Source of the DNA: Paracyclopina nana
Taxonomy: Eukaryota; Arthropoda; Copepoda; Cyclopoida; Cyclopettidae
Assembly (NCBI GenBank): GCA_019096065.1
Contig: JAGUCH010000007.1
Location: 5,602,501 to 5,666,500 of the forward strand
Length of the DNA: 64,000 nucleotides
Direction of reading: 5' to 3'
The translations under genes and the position numbers were made by a program. Shown here piece by piece: positions 45,096 through 56,640 of this stretch. The number at the start of each line of letters is the position of its first letter. Position 1 is the stretch's first letter. The notes beneath the pieces are model-generated. The model saw only the letters and a list, made by a program, of their open reading frames with translations. It made no database searches and had not been told where the DNA came from.

Positions 45096-45720
45096 TTAGC
45101 CAAGGAGCTAGCTGGGTTTCTTCGGCAAACGGCCCCTCAGCCTCCAGGACCGCGGGCTTCGCATCGCCGTGAGGCCACAGTGCGGCAACAGCGGCAACAA
45201 GAACGGTGGTCCGTGGCGGGACGGTGGCCGGCCGGAGGACACATATTGGGTATTCTCCCGGCAGAGGCTGGCTGGAGGCCGACAGGGCCCCGACCAGCGG
45301 AACACATTGGCCGTGAATTCTCAGGGCGCCCCGCGAGTGGAGCTGGTCTATGCGGTGGTGGCTCAAGAAGGGCCCCGAGAGGTTGAAGTCCACGGACAGG
45401 TTGCGCACCACTGCAGGGCGGATGGAGAACACGTGGGGGTGCTCCCCAAACTGCACTCGAAGGGGGTGCTTGAGCTCCCCCAGCACTTGCAGCCGATGAC
45501 GGGCGTGGGCCGTGCCCACGGCAGTCATGTCCTCCAAGGGCCGCAGTCCGTGAGGGAGGACTCCTAGTCGCTTAGCGAAGTCTTCGGAGATGCAAGTGCG
45601 CCAGCTGTTCCCGCTGTCCACTAAGGCTCGCGTCTTGATGCGGCCGATGTGCACTGGCACTTGAGTTAGAAATTGTTTATGCTGGGTGATGTGGTCTAAT
45701 GCGGCCAAGATGAGGGATGC
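45091..45720 (-). pseudogene. pol: Element B aspartic protease and linker
   Basis: Open frame with the ALVDSGNSWRTCISEDFAKR active-site region and the following linker (SIRPAVVRNLSVDFNLSGPF). Here the linker is uninterrupted, unlike in element A, which shows where element A's frame changes lie. It ends at the RT deletion, reading briefly out of frame before a stop at 45,031. Confidence 0.85.
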
Positions 45721-45743
45721 TGGAGTGACCTGGGCGGAGCCCT

Positions 45744-46673
45744 CTACAACCGGGTCGGGTCGTTTCCCGCCGGTGTATTCCCTGATGCTTCCGACTCGGC
45801 CTCAGGGCCGGCCTCACTAATCTCGTTGACCTTGGGTCGCTTGCTGGCAGACTGCTTGCCGCTGGACTGGTTGGAGTCGGAGGACAGCTTTCGGTCCGAA
45901 GGCTGGGTCGATCCCCACTTGCCCGAAGAAGAAGAGCGTTGCTGCAGTTGGCTTGCAGCTTTGTGCCACTTGTTGATCTTGGGGTTGTAGCGGTTGTTGC
46001 GCTTGTCCCGCTCGAGGGCGCGGCACTCGGCCCGGCGATGACCTTTCCTCTCGCAGTAGAAGCATGTGATGTCGGCATCGGCATCAGAGGAATGCAGGGC
46101 GGCCACCCGGCCTTTGCTTTGCCCGATTGTCATCCAGCACTCGGCTTGGCAGGCCGCCTCCAGGGCATCGGCCTTCCACTTGATCGGGGTGATCGAGTCG
46201 CATGGGACCACACTGGGCCGGTCGGTCAGCACAAAGGAGAGGGGGTCGGCGAACCGTGTTTCATTGTTCACCAGCACGGGGATTTCTTGTGTACAGTTGG
46301 CAATAGACCGCGTGACGGCCTGTACCGGGTAGCAAGATGTGACATAGGCCACGGCTCCAGCGCGGGTAACCAGGTGGCCAGGTCCATGGCTGTCGAGGGT
46401 GGCGTACGACGAGGAGCCGGAGGCCATGCTCTGAAGCTTAGAGTGCAGAATCGAGCGTTCGTTCTTGCAGATGAGCTCCTGGAGGAACTTGAATCGGTCT
46501 TGGATGTGCAGCGCATGCTGTGAGTGTACGAACGCCAGCTGGGTCTGGATATTCGCGCCGTCCATGTCCTCGGGGTGAAGGTACTTGGCCTGGAGAGGCC
46601 CGTCCCCTGGTCCAACGATCAAGACTGCGAAGCTGCGTAGTGAAGAGCCGCCGCTGGCACATGGATTGCACAC
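45744..46673 (-). pseudogene. In-frame env::gag fusion ORF at the element C/B junction
   Basis: This 309-aa open frame reads element C Env (46,673 to 46,174, ending DSITPIKW) and then, without a break, element B Gag from 46,173 (ALEAACQAECWMTIGQSKGR, CFYCERKGHRRAEC, to NDPTRL at 45,744). The join is the product of a deletion between two head-to-tail elements, not a functional design. The frame being kept is probably chance. Element B gag lacks its N-terminal half and capsid start. Confidence 0.85.
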
Positions 46674-47595
46674 CCTTCAAGACAAACCCCGCAAACCGCG
46701 ACTCCTCTTCGTGGGCGAGGAGGAGTAGTTCTCCCAGGTGGCCAGTGTTGCTGCTGAGGCTGGAGGAATCGCGATGAGGGTACAGCACAGCCGGTCCCTT
46801 GTATACCTCGCTTAGCTCGTCCTCGCAGCAAGGAGCCTTGCATTTGGGCCACACAATAGTGCCCTCCGCGTCGTCCTGCACAATCAAATCCTGGAAATTA
46901 GCAGTCAGGTGGTTGGAGAAAACCACCCGGCCGTTCGCGGTGTTGAGCTTGCCGTAGATGGGCTCCACCAGGGCGTGGATGGTGGTGGTTTCGTGCGAGC
47001 GGGAGAAGGTGATTCCGCCGCTGGTAAATGTGGTCGTCGTGCATTTGTGATCCTTGTCGAGCCTGCCCTTCGAGAAGTTGGACAAGGACACCGGGTTGTT
47101 AAGCGTGACCTGGACCTTTTTGTCCTCCACCAGGAGGAAGCGTTTCTCGGCAGCATCTCAGCATGCTTGAGGTGTTACCAAATAGGGTCGATTCACGTCG
47201 GTCATCTGGCTTCCGTAGCTAATGCTGTCGTATCCGCAGCGGGTGACTTCTCGCGAGATGTGTACCCGGCATCGGTAGGCCTTGACGGAAAGGGTCGACG
47301 CTGTCTGTAAAACCTGGATCGTGATATTGACCGGTGATTGGTAGGAGCTGCGGATGTCTTCACAGAGTTCAGGCTGGCTCAAGTCGATGGCCTCGTGCAT
47401 GGCGTCTGGATGCGCGCAGTCGTGCGTGGTGAACGAGGTCACCTTGGCGTCTGGGGTGAACAGGTCCGCCGGGCGAGGCGATTGCCCTGGAAAGGCTGCC
47501 GCTTGAGCCACCTCGCTTAGGAGGATCCAGTAGCTGTAGATGAAGAATGCCATGAGCATCAGTGTAGGGTTGCACAAACAATGGCCTGGGTGCAT
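46174..47595 (-). pseudogene. env: Element C envelope glycoprotein (truncated, broken)
   Basis: N-terminal about 470 residues of the same Env family: a signal-like start (MHPGHCLCNPTLMLMAFFIY), then VTRCGYDSISYGSQMTDVNR. A TGA replaces the codon after VTPQAC at 47,158. A frame change lies near 46,650. The copy ends at DSITPIKW where element B gag begins. It lacks the membrane anchor and tail, so it is not functional. Confidence 0.9.
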
Positions 47596-47849
47596 GGTTG
47601 AGGTAGCGTGCTAAGTGTATCTTTTAAGAGGTAGTAAGTTGGTCGCTCAGACTGCAAGAGAGAAATAGAACGATTATTATGTGTCTTAACATTGCTTGCG
47701 ACCGAGCGTCATGGTTTATAACATGAGCAGATGTGAATTATGCACGGTATGATACATATGTGAAGTAATAATAATAATAGCGCTCCCCCCCCAAACTTTG
47801 TCGTGAGGGAGCAGAATGTTGGTGATTTGAGAGTCTTTGTACACTGTAG

Positions 47850-50800
47850 TTATTTTTCGTCTTGGAACACATCATCGCACGTTTCTGCAGTTGCTGCTGA
47901 TGGCGCCGACGACGATGTTGAATGCGACACTTCTCTGATGGGTGATGGTATTGACGGCCGGAGAGGTAGTGGTCGCGGCTCTAATGGTGGCAACAGATAC
48001 CTTGCCACTTGATGCATAGGTGGCTGAGTAGGCTGCAGGTGTTGCAGCGGTAAAATGTCGTTGTTTTGTACATTTTGCCTGTCACCACTACGGGTTCTTG
48101 AACGTGATCGCTTTGAGAATGCGTCGGGGCCACCTAAGAAATGTTCTGTGTCGGCCTGGAGCATTTGTGCATTTGACAGGCGTTTTCGCTTAGCTACAGT
48201 GCTCGTGCGCTGAGGGCTATTCGCACGGGGAGGAGATGCCTGTAGCTGTTGTGTATTTTGCGTAGGCAGGCTGCCGGTCTCAGGCTCATTTTCTGGGGTG
48301 GATGCCCGGTCATCCGGATCAGGTTCGTATCGGGTGCAGTCGTATTCAGGTATGGTCGGGTCATCATTGAAAACCGGAATAGGGTCATTATTGGCTTCCG
48401 GAAACCCGTACTCCCGGTCCGTCGGAGCTACCGCGTACTCGTAAGGCGTGGAGAAGTCGCTGGTCGATGTTGTCGCGGGGTTGTCTGGTGGGTCCGTGAG
48501 AAACTCGGCGGACTCGTCGCCCAGCATTGACAGGTCCACATCCTCCGCCGGGGGTGCTGTAGGCGGGTCGTCCTTATTTTGCTCGTACGTGACGTACAGT
48601 TTAAGGCGATCCACCGAAATGACTTGGTTTCGCGTGTGAGCCCATGATGGATCGGGGGCGATCTCGTAAGTGAGCTCGTTAACCTGCTTCACTATGGTCC
48701 AAGGTCCAGTCCAAAAGGTTTGTAGTTTCTTGGAGATTCGCGGGATGACCTTTGGAGTGAACAGCCACACTCTCTGCCCTACACGGAACGCACGCTTGTC
48801 CATGTGGTAGGCTCGGCGCTGTCGTTCGATGGAGGTGGAGATGTTCTTACGTGCCCATTCATGCGCCAGCTGTATTCTTTCCTTGAGCTGCTTGGCGAAA
48901 CGACCTGCCTGTGTGGCCTTCGCCACTGCTGGTTGCGGGTCCCCGAAGATCAAATCTAGGTTGGTCGAGGGTTGACGGCCGAAGACCATTTCGTATGGCG
49001 CCAGGCCAGTAGAGCAGTTCTTGGTGGTGCGGAGTACGAAGAGCGCAAAGGGGACAACCTCGGCCCAATCCGCATATCGACCTTTGATCATCTTCCGGAT
49101 TAATTCGTTGAGATCCCGGTGTGCCCTTTCAACCGGATTGCTGCGCGGGTTGCACCAAGGAGCAGTAGTGGCCTGTATACCAAGGGCAGTGCGCACTTGC
49201 AGCATGAGATGAGCGGTGAAGTGGGTCCCTTGGTCGGTGTGGAGTCTCTCTGGGAGGCCGAATCGAGGAATGATTTCGGTGGTTAAAAACCGCACCACTG
49301 TCTCGGCATCATTGGAGCCGCACGGAAAGGCTTCGATCCATTTGGTGAACACGCACTTCGCGGTGAACAAGTATCGGTGGCGATTCGAGGAAGGCTGGAA
49401 CGGCCCCACGTAGTCGAGGCTCAAGATTTGGAACGGGTAGCCCGCATGATGCGACCGGAGGGTGTGTTGCTGGTTCTTTTGGGCTGGCTTAGTTCGCTGG
49501 CAGAGGAGACAGGACTTGACGACCTCGTCGGCCAGGCGTGTCATGCCCGGAAAGTAGAAATGCTGAGCGGCCCGGTGGACCACGGAGTCGCGCCCCTGGT
49601 GTCCCATGGTGTCGTGCACGTGGCGGAGGCTGGCTTCATGCCACTTGCGGGGTACCACCAATCGCGAAAGCTTTTCCTGTCGAGCAGGCGGAGCGCCCCC
49701 TGTTGATACAGGGTCATGGTATTGAGCTGCTCCAGCAACACCCGGCCTTGAGATGACGCAGAGTTGAGGTTCTCCTGCGAGGGCGACTGTTTCAGCCGGA
49801 CCAGCTGTTTCAAGAGGACCAAATCGTCATCCTCCTCTTGAGCCGCAGCCCACAATTCTGGCTTTGTGGGGATCAATTTCAAATTGGCTACCCGGAAGAA
49901 GTCGTCGTCCGATACATCCGAGCTGATGTGATCTCCCCGCGACTCTAAATGAGGTGCGCGGCTGAGGGAGTCAGCATTCCCGTGCTTGACCCCGGCCCGG
50001 TGAACTACTTCAAAGTCGTAGTTGGAGATGGTGTCGAGCCATCGGCCTAGCATGCCAGTGGGGGCCTCCATGGAGCGGATCCAGAGGAGGGCCCGATGAT
50101 CAGTGCGCAGGATAAAACGGCGATGTTGCAAGTAGTACTTAAACTGCTTGATGAAGATTATTACGGCCACCAGCTCGCCCTGGTTAGCGGAGTAATTGCT
50201 CTGAGCCGCATTCAGCTTCTTGGCGCCGTATAAAATGACCCGTTCCTTGCGATCCTGAACTTGGGAGAGAACTCCTCCCACTGCCCTCTTTTCTTGCGAG
50301 AAATCAGTGTCCAAGATAAAGGGGTTAGGCGAAGCGAAGGCAGGGTAGTCCAGCACGGGCGCCGAGGTCAACCTGTGCTTGAGCTCGTCGAAGGCGGCCC
50401 GGTACTCAGGAGTGGCCTGGAAGACGTGGTTGTCGCTGGTGCCGTCGTCCTTGGAAAGCTTGTCGGACAAGGGTGCCGCGACGTGTTGATACTTTTCGAT
50501 GAAGGATCGGTAGTAGTTGGCCTTGCCGAGAAATATCCGCAGTTGCTTCCTGGTATTAGGCAGTGGCCACTCACGGATGAGGTCGATGTAGGCCGGCATG
50601 ACCTCGAGGCCTTGTGGGGTGACAACGTGTCCCAGGTATGTCACTCTGGATTGGAACAGGTGGCATTTGGATGGCTTCAACAGGAGCCCCGCCTTCTCGT
50701 GGGCTTGCAACACTAAGCGGAGGTTGCAGAGGTGGGACTCGAAGTCGGCGGAGTGAACCAGGCAGTCGTCGAGGTAGGGCAAGGCAACATCCCATGATAC

Positions 50801-52250
50801 TCCTTCGAGGACCAACCGATTGAGACGACTATACGTTTTGGGCGCATTAGTGAGGCCGAAGGGCATCTTGAGGAAGGCGTAGGAGCCATCTCCCGTAGAG
50901 AAGGTGGTCTTTTCGACATCTTCCGCTCGAATGGGGACCACGTTTAAGGCGCCCACTGCGTCCAGTGTCGAGAACACTGTCGAGCGGGCCAGTCGGCTGA
51001 GATTGTCCCTGACATCTCCGATGGGGTGCGAGTCGACCACAGTGGCTTTGTTGAGTTCCCTATAGTCGACGCACCATCTCAGCGTGCTGTCTTTCTTCCG
51101 GACGGGGACAAGAGGCGCGGACCAAGGGGACGTGATAGGTGTGATAACCTCTTCGTCCAGCCATTTCTTGATCTGCTCCTTCAGGAAGCTTCGAGATTCG
51201 GGTTGATAGGTCGTCGACGGATGTTGATGGGCTTCGTCCCTGGTTTGAGGTCGATGGCGTGTTCGACCAACTTGGTCTGCCCGGTGCGGCCGTCGAGCGA
51301 AAAGGCCTTCACATGGGCAGCGAGCAGCGTGGCAGCCTGGGCCAGCCGCTTAGGGTCGCTCCTGAGCATTTCATTGTCTTTCAGTTTGAAGGTGTCGATG
51401 ATAAAGTTGACTTGCTCATAGCGGCGGGCTGTGTCGACCTCAGGTTGCTTCTGGCCGGAGTCGCGCACGGCAGCGGACGCACGCACGGCTTGCACACTGG
51501 GGCTGGTCTCGGATCCGCCGGGCACATTGGATCCCTCTTAGCTGCGGAGAGTGCCATAGACCACCCCACCTTTGAGACGGAGCGGGTGATCCAGGGGATT
51601 TAACACCCCGACTGACAAGTTCCCGCCGGCCCTCGGCTGGATTAGTGCAACGCTCCAGGGGGCGAGCTGCGTCTTTGCGGCGAACTGGGGCTCCGCCTCG
51701 AGTGCGGCGGACCTCGTGGACCCATGAGGCCAGTGGGTAGCTACTGCGGCCACCAAGGCGACAGTGCGGGCTGGAATTTGGACAGGTCGCAAGATCCGAA
51801 CTTCGTACTCCTCTTGGGCCACAGTGGCTTGGAGAGCGCCCACCAACGGAATCTGTTTCCCATGCACCCGGAGGGTCCCTTGGGAGTGGAGTTGATCGAT
51901 GCGATGATGGCTCAGGAACGGCCCCGACAGATTGAAATCCATAGAGAGGTTTCGCACCACCGCGGGCCGGATCGAGAAGGAGTGGGGGTGATTGCCTAGC
52001 TGCACCTGTAGTGGCTGTCCCAGGACTTGGAGGCGCTGCTGCGCGTGGGCGGTGCCTACGGCGGGCATGTCGGGCATGGGCCGGAGGCCATGCGGAAAAA
52101 CTCCGAGCCGACGTGCGAAATTCTCGGAGATACACGTGCGCCAGCTGTTGCCACTGTCGACCAGAGCCCTGGCCTTGACCTTGCCGATGCGAATCGGAAC
52201 TTGGGCCACGAATTGCTGATGGCTGGCGATGTGGTCGAGAGCTGCTAATA
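47850..52250 (-). pseudogene. pol: Element C Pol (frame-disrupted)
   Basis: Protease ARALVDSGNSWRTCISENFA (about 52,160) is in the frame 52,209-51,538, which ends in a TAA just before the RT N-terminal domain; the same frame continues after it. A single-base loss near 51,183 breaks the RT N-terminus. RT, RNase H and the start of integrase lie at 51,1xx-49,541, with a frame change near 49,650. Integrase zinc (HVHDTMGHQGRDS...CLLC) and DDE core (LDYVGPFQ, HTDQGTHF, NPVERAH), the C-terminal module and the acidic tail are open from 49,661 to 47,850. Confidence 0.88.
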
Positions 52251-52283
52251 TGAGGGAAGGTGAGGGGACCCGGCCGGAGCTCT

Positions 52284-53651
52284 CTACAACCGGGTCAAGT
52301 CGTTTTCCCGGTGCCGAGTCGTCCGAGGCCTCGGACTCGGGCTCTTCCCTGGACTCGGCCTCGTGGATCTCGTTGACTCGCGGCTTCTTGCTGGTTTTGC
52401 CGGACGAGCCGTGCCGATCGGAAGCCCCCTTTCGGTCAGAGGTCCGTCGTTGTCCTCAACCTCGGGAGGATTGACCTCGAGTTCCCTGATCTTTGTTGAG
52501 GGAGGCCGCATGGGCCCACTTGTCCACCTTGGGATCGTAGAGGCCGTTACGTTTATCGGAGTCAAGGGTTCTGCACTCGCTCTTCCGGTGGCCCTTGCGC
52601 TCGCAATAGAAGCATACCACTGGGGAGTCGTTGCCGGACCCGGGAATCATGGCGGCGACGCGGCCCTTGCCTTGCCCTAATGACAACCAGCACTCGGCTT
52701 GACTAGCGGCCTCTAGGGCTTCGGACATGGTGACAAACTTATGTCCGGCAATGCCCATGACCACATCCTTGCGATGCAGTTTGGTCACGAACATGCGGAT
52801 CAGGTCGGGGTAGGTCTCGACTTCCTTGGCCAACTCGGGTTTAGCGCGGACGAAGATGCTGCGCAGCCTGGCGTGCCACTGTGGGACTCCTTCATCGGCG
52901 CGTTGATGAGCCGTCTCGAGGGCGATGCGGGCCACCTGAGAAGACGTGGCCGTGACGAAGAACCTCTCGTAGGCATCAAGCAGGTGCTTGAGGGTGAAGT
53001 TCTCATCCGTCAGGAACAGGTCCACCTCGTTGATGGTGCGGAGAGCCGCGCCCACCATGGCGTGTTTGACCTCCAGCTTCTTGGTAGCCTCGGTATCCTT
53101 GGACCCCAAGAAGGTGGCTTCCACATGGAGGCGAAAGGTGAGCCACTTGTCGGCCTCCGTGTCCTCAAACTTCTCGAGTTTGCGCTTGCGCCCGCTGCGG
53201 GCGGCGGCATTTTCGGCCTCGAGGCGGCGGGTGTTGAGTTCCAAGAGGCGTAATTCGGCCTCCCGCTGGCGAGCTTGCGCATCGGCCTGCCGCTGGGCCT
53301 CAATGGACTTCATAAACTGCAGCAGCATGGCCTGCGACAGGCCGTCGGTGCCTGGGCTGGCGCCGGCCGGGTTAGCTTCGGCTTGGATGAGTGGCGGATC
53401 TTCCCTGGTCTCGGTGCGGGGCCGTGCCCCGGTGGTAAGTGCAGTAGTCGTCCCCGGGGCCCGAGGAAACCCGAGGGGGTCTAGGCCTGGCCGGGCTCCA
53501 ATGGCGGGCCCTTGGGCCCCCAGGTCGCTGAGGTCGTCTCTAAGTTTCGCTGGAGCCCCGATGGGTCAACGTTCGGCTCATGGCTGTCCGGGGACGCGCC
53601 GAGTCCCTCATTTGCAGAGGCATGAGGAGGAGAATGAGTAACGGCAGGCAT
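52284..53651 (-). pseudogene. gag: Element C Gag (frame-disrupted)
   Basis: Candidate ATG at about 53,651 (MPAVTHSPPHASAN) in a frame that stops at 53,481. The main Gag frame is open at least from about 53,480 to 52,456, with LEKFEDTEADKWLTFRLHVE, the capsid region and CFYCERKGHRKSEC (C-X2-C-X4-H-X4-C). The C-terminal tail (ending ENDLTRL at 52,284) is in a third frame. At least two single-base frame changes are therefore present. Confidence 0.85.
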
Positions 53652-54926
53652 GACGAATGAGCGGCGGCTGCAGAAGCGAAAAGGGGGTTGGCTTAAGGCC
53701 CTGGTGAAAGTAAGTGAATGAATATTTACCGAGAGTGGCGTAAAAAGCGCGAGAGCAGGGGTGTAACAACTTGGAGTGAATCCAAAGAACTGTGTCTTTT
53801 TCCCCCTGGTACTCGATCTTTTATAGCCTCTCTCGTCCCCTGTGCAGCGACCGCTCACCCGCAGCATCCGCTGCATTTTTCCGACCCTCGGGTGATCGTT
53901 TTAGCATGGCAATTGAAATTGTTTGTGCGATCCGGTCCTCGATAGGAGATTTTGACGATCGTAAAACAAGAAGGTTGTTTGGAGCGATTGCTGTGCATGC
54001 GAGAATAATGGCTTTTAGTGCGTTGACAGACAATCTCGATAATTGCCTTGCACATGTGAAGCACAGCATGCAGCCCTCATAAAGGGGCCAGTTTTACGGC
54101 TTGTTTATTGGCGCTCTCTTGCCTCACTGCAAGATGGCCGATGCGTAAATTGCAGCAGCGGCAATTATGCGTTGAAATGCATTGAAATGGAGCGGCTCCG
54201 GCTCTGCCTCAGGGGGGTTGCTAGCCCGCCCTGTGTGGCTTTCGGGCGACCGCGGCCTCAAGGCCGTCGATCGTGACGTGCAGGGGTGTGGCCGACCCGG
54301 CAGTTCGCTGCGCAGGTATTCGAATCGAATTGGGAGCATGAGAATGAGCAGAGAATTGATCGTGTCGATCGAATTTGATTTATTAGCATTTGCGATGCAT
54401 TTATAGTGACTAGCTCTCATATAGTGGCTCGTTGCACTTTTCTGTTGAGTGATGCAATGCCCACTGTGTTATGCGCTTCCGGTGACCCCGGGGTTGGTGG
54501 CCTCCTTCTCCAGGGGCGCCCCCGGCCTCGACGCGGAAACGGTCCTGGTGTATGGAACCAGGGGGCACAGCATCCGCACTCGGCGTCTCCATGGACGGCG
54601 CGGGTGACGGGATCTGCTGCCCAAGGTGCTCCCGCTCGTGAGCTTTGGTAGCCTCGACTACCGCAGCCTCAGCGAGGGTGAGGTCAATGTTCGTAGCATT
54701 CTTTCAGCCGGAACGCGAGAGAGTGGTGTTGGTCACAGCCACAGCAGCCTCGGGGGCGAGGTGTAAGGGATGTTCATGGCATACTTCCAGCCTGAATGCA
54801 CCAATATTATTGCTTCCTCTCCCCGGTCTTGGTCCGGTCGTTGAGCAACGACTTCTTTGTATGGACTTTACCAGGAGTGGAGGCGGGAGCGAAGGCGTCG
54901 CGTGTTTTGCAGTACTCGAAGAGTTG
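53652..54926 (-). other. Element C leader
   Basis: 1.3 kb between the primer site and gag with no supported ORF. GC content is mixed. I see no repeat comparable to the element A leader duplication. Confidence 0.6.
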
Positions 54927-54943
54927 TCCTCAGCACCGCGCCA
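54926..54943 (-). promoter_or_regulatory. Candidate primer binding site of element C
   Basis: The minus strand reads TGGCGCGGTGCTGAGGAC three bases after the LTR, matching element A's site except for one base. tRNA identity is not assigned. Confidence 0.6.
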
Positions 54944-54946
54944 ATT

Positions 54947-55140
54947 TGTAGGGGTTCGAACACTCTGAGACCAACGCGCTACGCCATATTAACTTGTAGA
55001 CCTTACTGCGTATTAGGGAATATATTGTCGAGCTGTTCGCTCGAGCATGGTTGTATATTTACTGCCCGTATACAGTCATAGTAATATCGCCCCAGGAGGG
55101 AGGCGAGAGCGCAGGCACGCAGGCTCGGGATCCTGCTACA
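54947..55140 (-). repeat. Element C 5' LTR (194 bp)
   Basis: Begins TGTAGGGGTTCGAAC and ends GATCCTGCTACA. It shares the TGTAG/CTACA ends and length with the A/B LTRs but little in between. Its partner is deleted. Confidence 0.85.
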
Positions 55141-55202
55141 TTCATGAATTCATAACACAAACTTTTGATTCCCGCACCGTCCAATTTTGAACGGTCAGAC
55201 GG
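55141..55202. mobile_element. Truncated MITE (same family as 32,018-32,407)
   Basis: 62 bp matching the right end of the MITE in pol, ending CCAATTTTGAACGGTCAGACGG followed by TA. It is cut at its left by the element C LTR, so it predates element C. Confidence 0.9.
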
Positions 55203-55509
55203 TATATACTGGTTGTCAGAAGTCCCTTATATTCTGTTCATCTAATTTTCCAACTTTTCACACCATTACAAGGGGTTTGGGCAAAAAAACTGATTTTCGA
55301 ATCCGCAACCTTGTATCAGGATTGCTTGTGGCTTACAGTCAGGAGCTATTAAGTCATAAGACAATTTTTGGCTGCGTGCATGTGTCCAGCTCCACAAAAA
55401 AAGTCAAAAATTCTACCAAGATATTCCTCTAAATTGTCACATATTATGATGTCCCATAATATATGGCCGCATGAATAATTATAAAGTAACATGCTGTGCT
55501 AAATCAGGC
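55203..55509. other. No recognised feature
   Basis: About 300 bp of AT-rich sequence. I see no gene or repeat in it. Confidence 0.4.
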
Positions 55510-56640
55510 TGCATGGGCCAACACATAATGTCCCATAGCATTCTGTCCCATAGCATTTTGTCTCATAGCATAATGTCCCATAACAAATTGTCACAAAGCA
55601 AATTGTCGCATAGCATATTGTCACATAGGCATTTGTCCCATAGCATATTGGCTCATAGCAAATTGTCACATAGGCATTTGTCTCATAGCATATTGTCTCA
55701 TAGCATATTGTCCCATAGCATAATGTCCCATTGCATAATGTCTCATAGCATAATGTCTCATAGCATAATGTCACATAGCACAATGTCTCATACCGTATTG
55801 TCACATAGCAAATTGTCACATAGTATTTTGGCTCATAGCATAATGTCTCATAGCATATTGGCACATAGGCAATTGTCTCATAGCATATTGTCACATAGCA
55901 CAATGTCACATAGCATATTGGCTCATAGCAATTTGTCTCATAGCAAATTGTCTCATAGGATATAATGCTATGTGACATTATGCTATGAGACAATATGCAT
56001 CTTAGCATGTTTAGTTAAATTGGCTTTTTTCTAATTTGCTATGTGACAATATGCTATGAGACATTATGCTATGAGCCAAAATGCTATGTGACAATTTGCT
56101 ATGTGCCAATATGCTATGATACATTATGCTATGTGTCAAAATGCTATGTGACAATATGCTATGTGTCAATATGCTATGTGACAATATGCTATGTGTCAAT
56201 ATGCTATGTGACAATCTGCTATGGGCCATTGTCCTCTGCGACAATTTGCTATGAGACAATTTGGTATGAGACAATTTGGTATGAGACAATTTGGTATGAG
56301 ACAATTTGGTATGAGACAATTTGCTATGAGATAATTTGCTATGTGACAATATGCTATGAGCCAATTTGCTATGAGACAATTTGCTATGAGCCAATATGCT
56401 ATGAGACAATTTGCTATGAGCCAATATGCTATGAGACAATATGCTATGATACACTTTCCTATGAGACAATTTGCTATGAGATAATTTGCTATGGGACTAT
56501 ATCATATGAGAACATATGCTATGATACAATCTGCTATGTTACAACTTGCTATGAGACAATCTGCTATGTGCCAACTTGCTATGAGCCAATATGCTATGGG
56601 ACATTATGGTATGTGATAATATACTATGAGACAAGGTCCT
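55510..56640. repeat. Inverted 15-bp minisatellite (large imperfect hairpin)
   Basis: Left arm (about 55,520-55,965) is about 30 head-to-tail 15-mers of the type CATAGCATATTGTCT, with variation in the last bases. Right arm (about 56,037-56,640) carries the reverse complement, CTATGAGACAATTTG and variants. About 70 bp of spacer separates them. The 15-bp period keeps frames open on both strands, producing SHSIL-like and CYETI-like pentapeptide ORFs that I treat as by-products. The RNA could fold into a hairpin of several hundred base pairs. Confidence 0.93.

Larger units (their letters stand above)
16352..46173 (-). mobile_element. Element B: second Ty3/Gypsy-env copy, nested and 5'-truncated
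   Basis: This element carries the family of element A on the minus strand. Its 3' LTR is at 16352-16550. env occupies 16,559-16,815 and 19,983-22,170, pol occupies 22,378-22,899 and 42,352-45,090, then come protease and the gag 3' end to 46,173. Two younger elements interrupt it: 16,816-19,978 in the env tail, and 22,900-42,347 in the pol tail. An RT N-terminal block is deleted at about 45,090. The 5' half of gag, the leader and the 5' LTR are missing; gag joins directly to element C env at 46,173/46,174. Element B is therefore older than both insertions. Confidence 0.9.
46174..55140 (-). mobile_element. Element C: third, diverged Ty3/Gypsy-env copy, 3'-truncated
   Basis: Minus-strand order: 5' LTR (54947-55140), primer site, leader, gag, protease, RT, RNase H, integrase, then env up to 46,174. 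The env membrane-anchor part and 3' LTR are missing and replaced by element B gag. It is clearly diverged from A and B at nucleotide level; Pol and Gag motifs are conserved, but the LTR shares mainly its ends. The 5' LTR abuts a MITE fragment (55,141), so C inserted into that MITE. The other MITE half was lost with C's 3' end. Confidence 0.9.
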
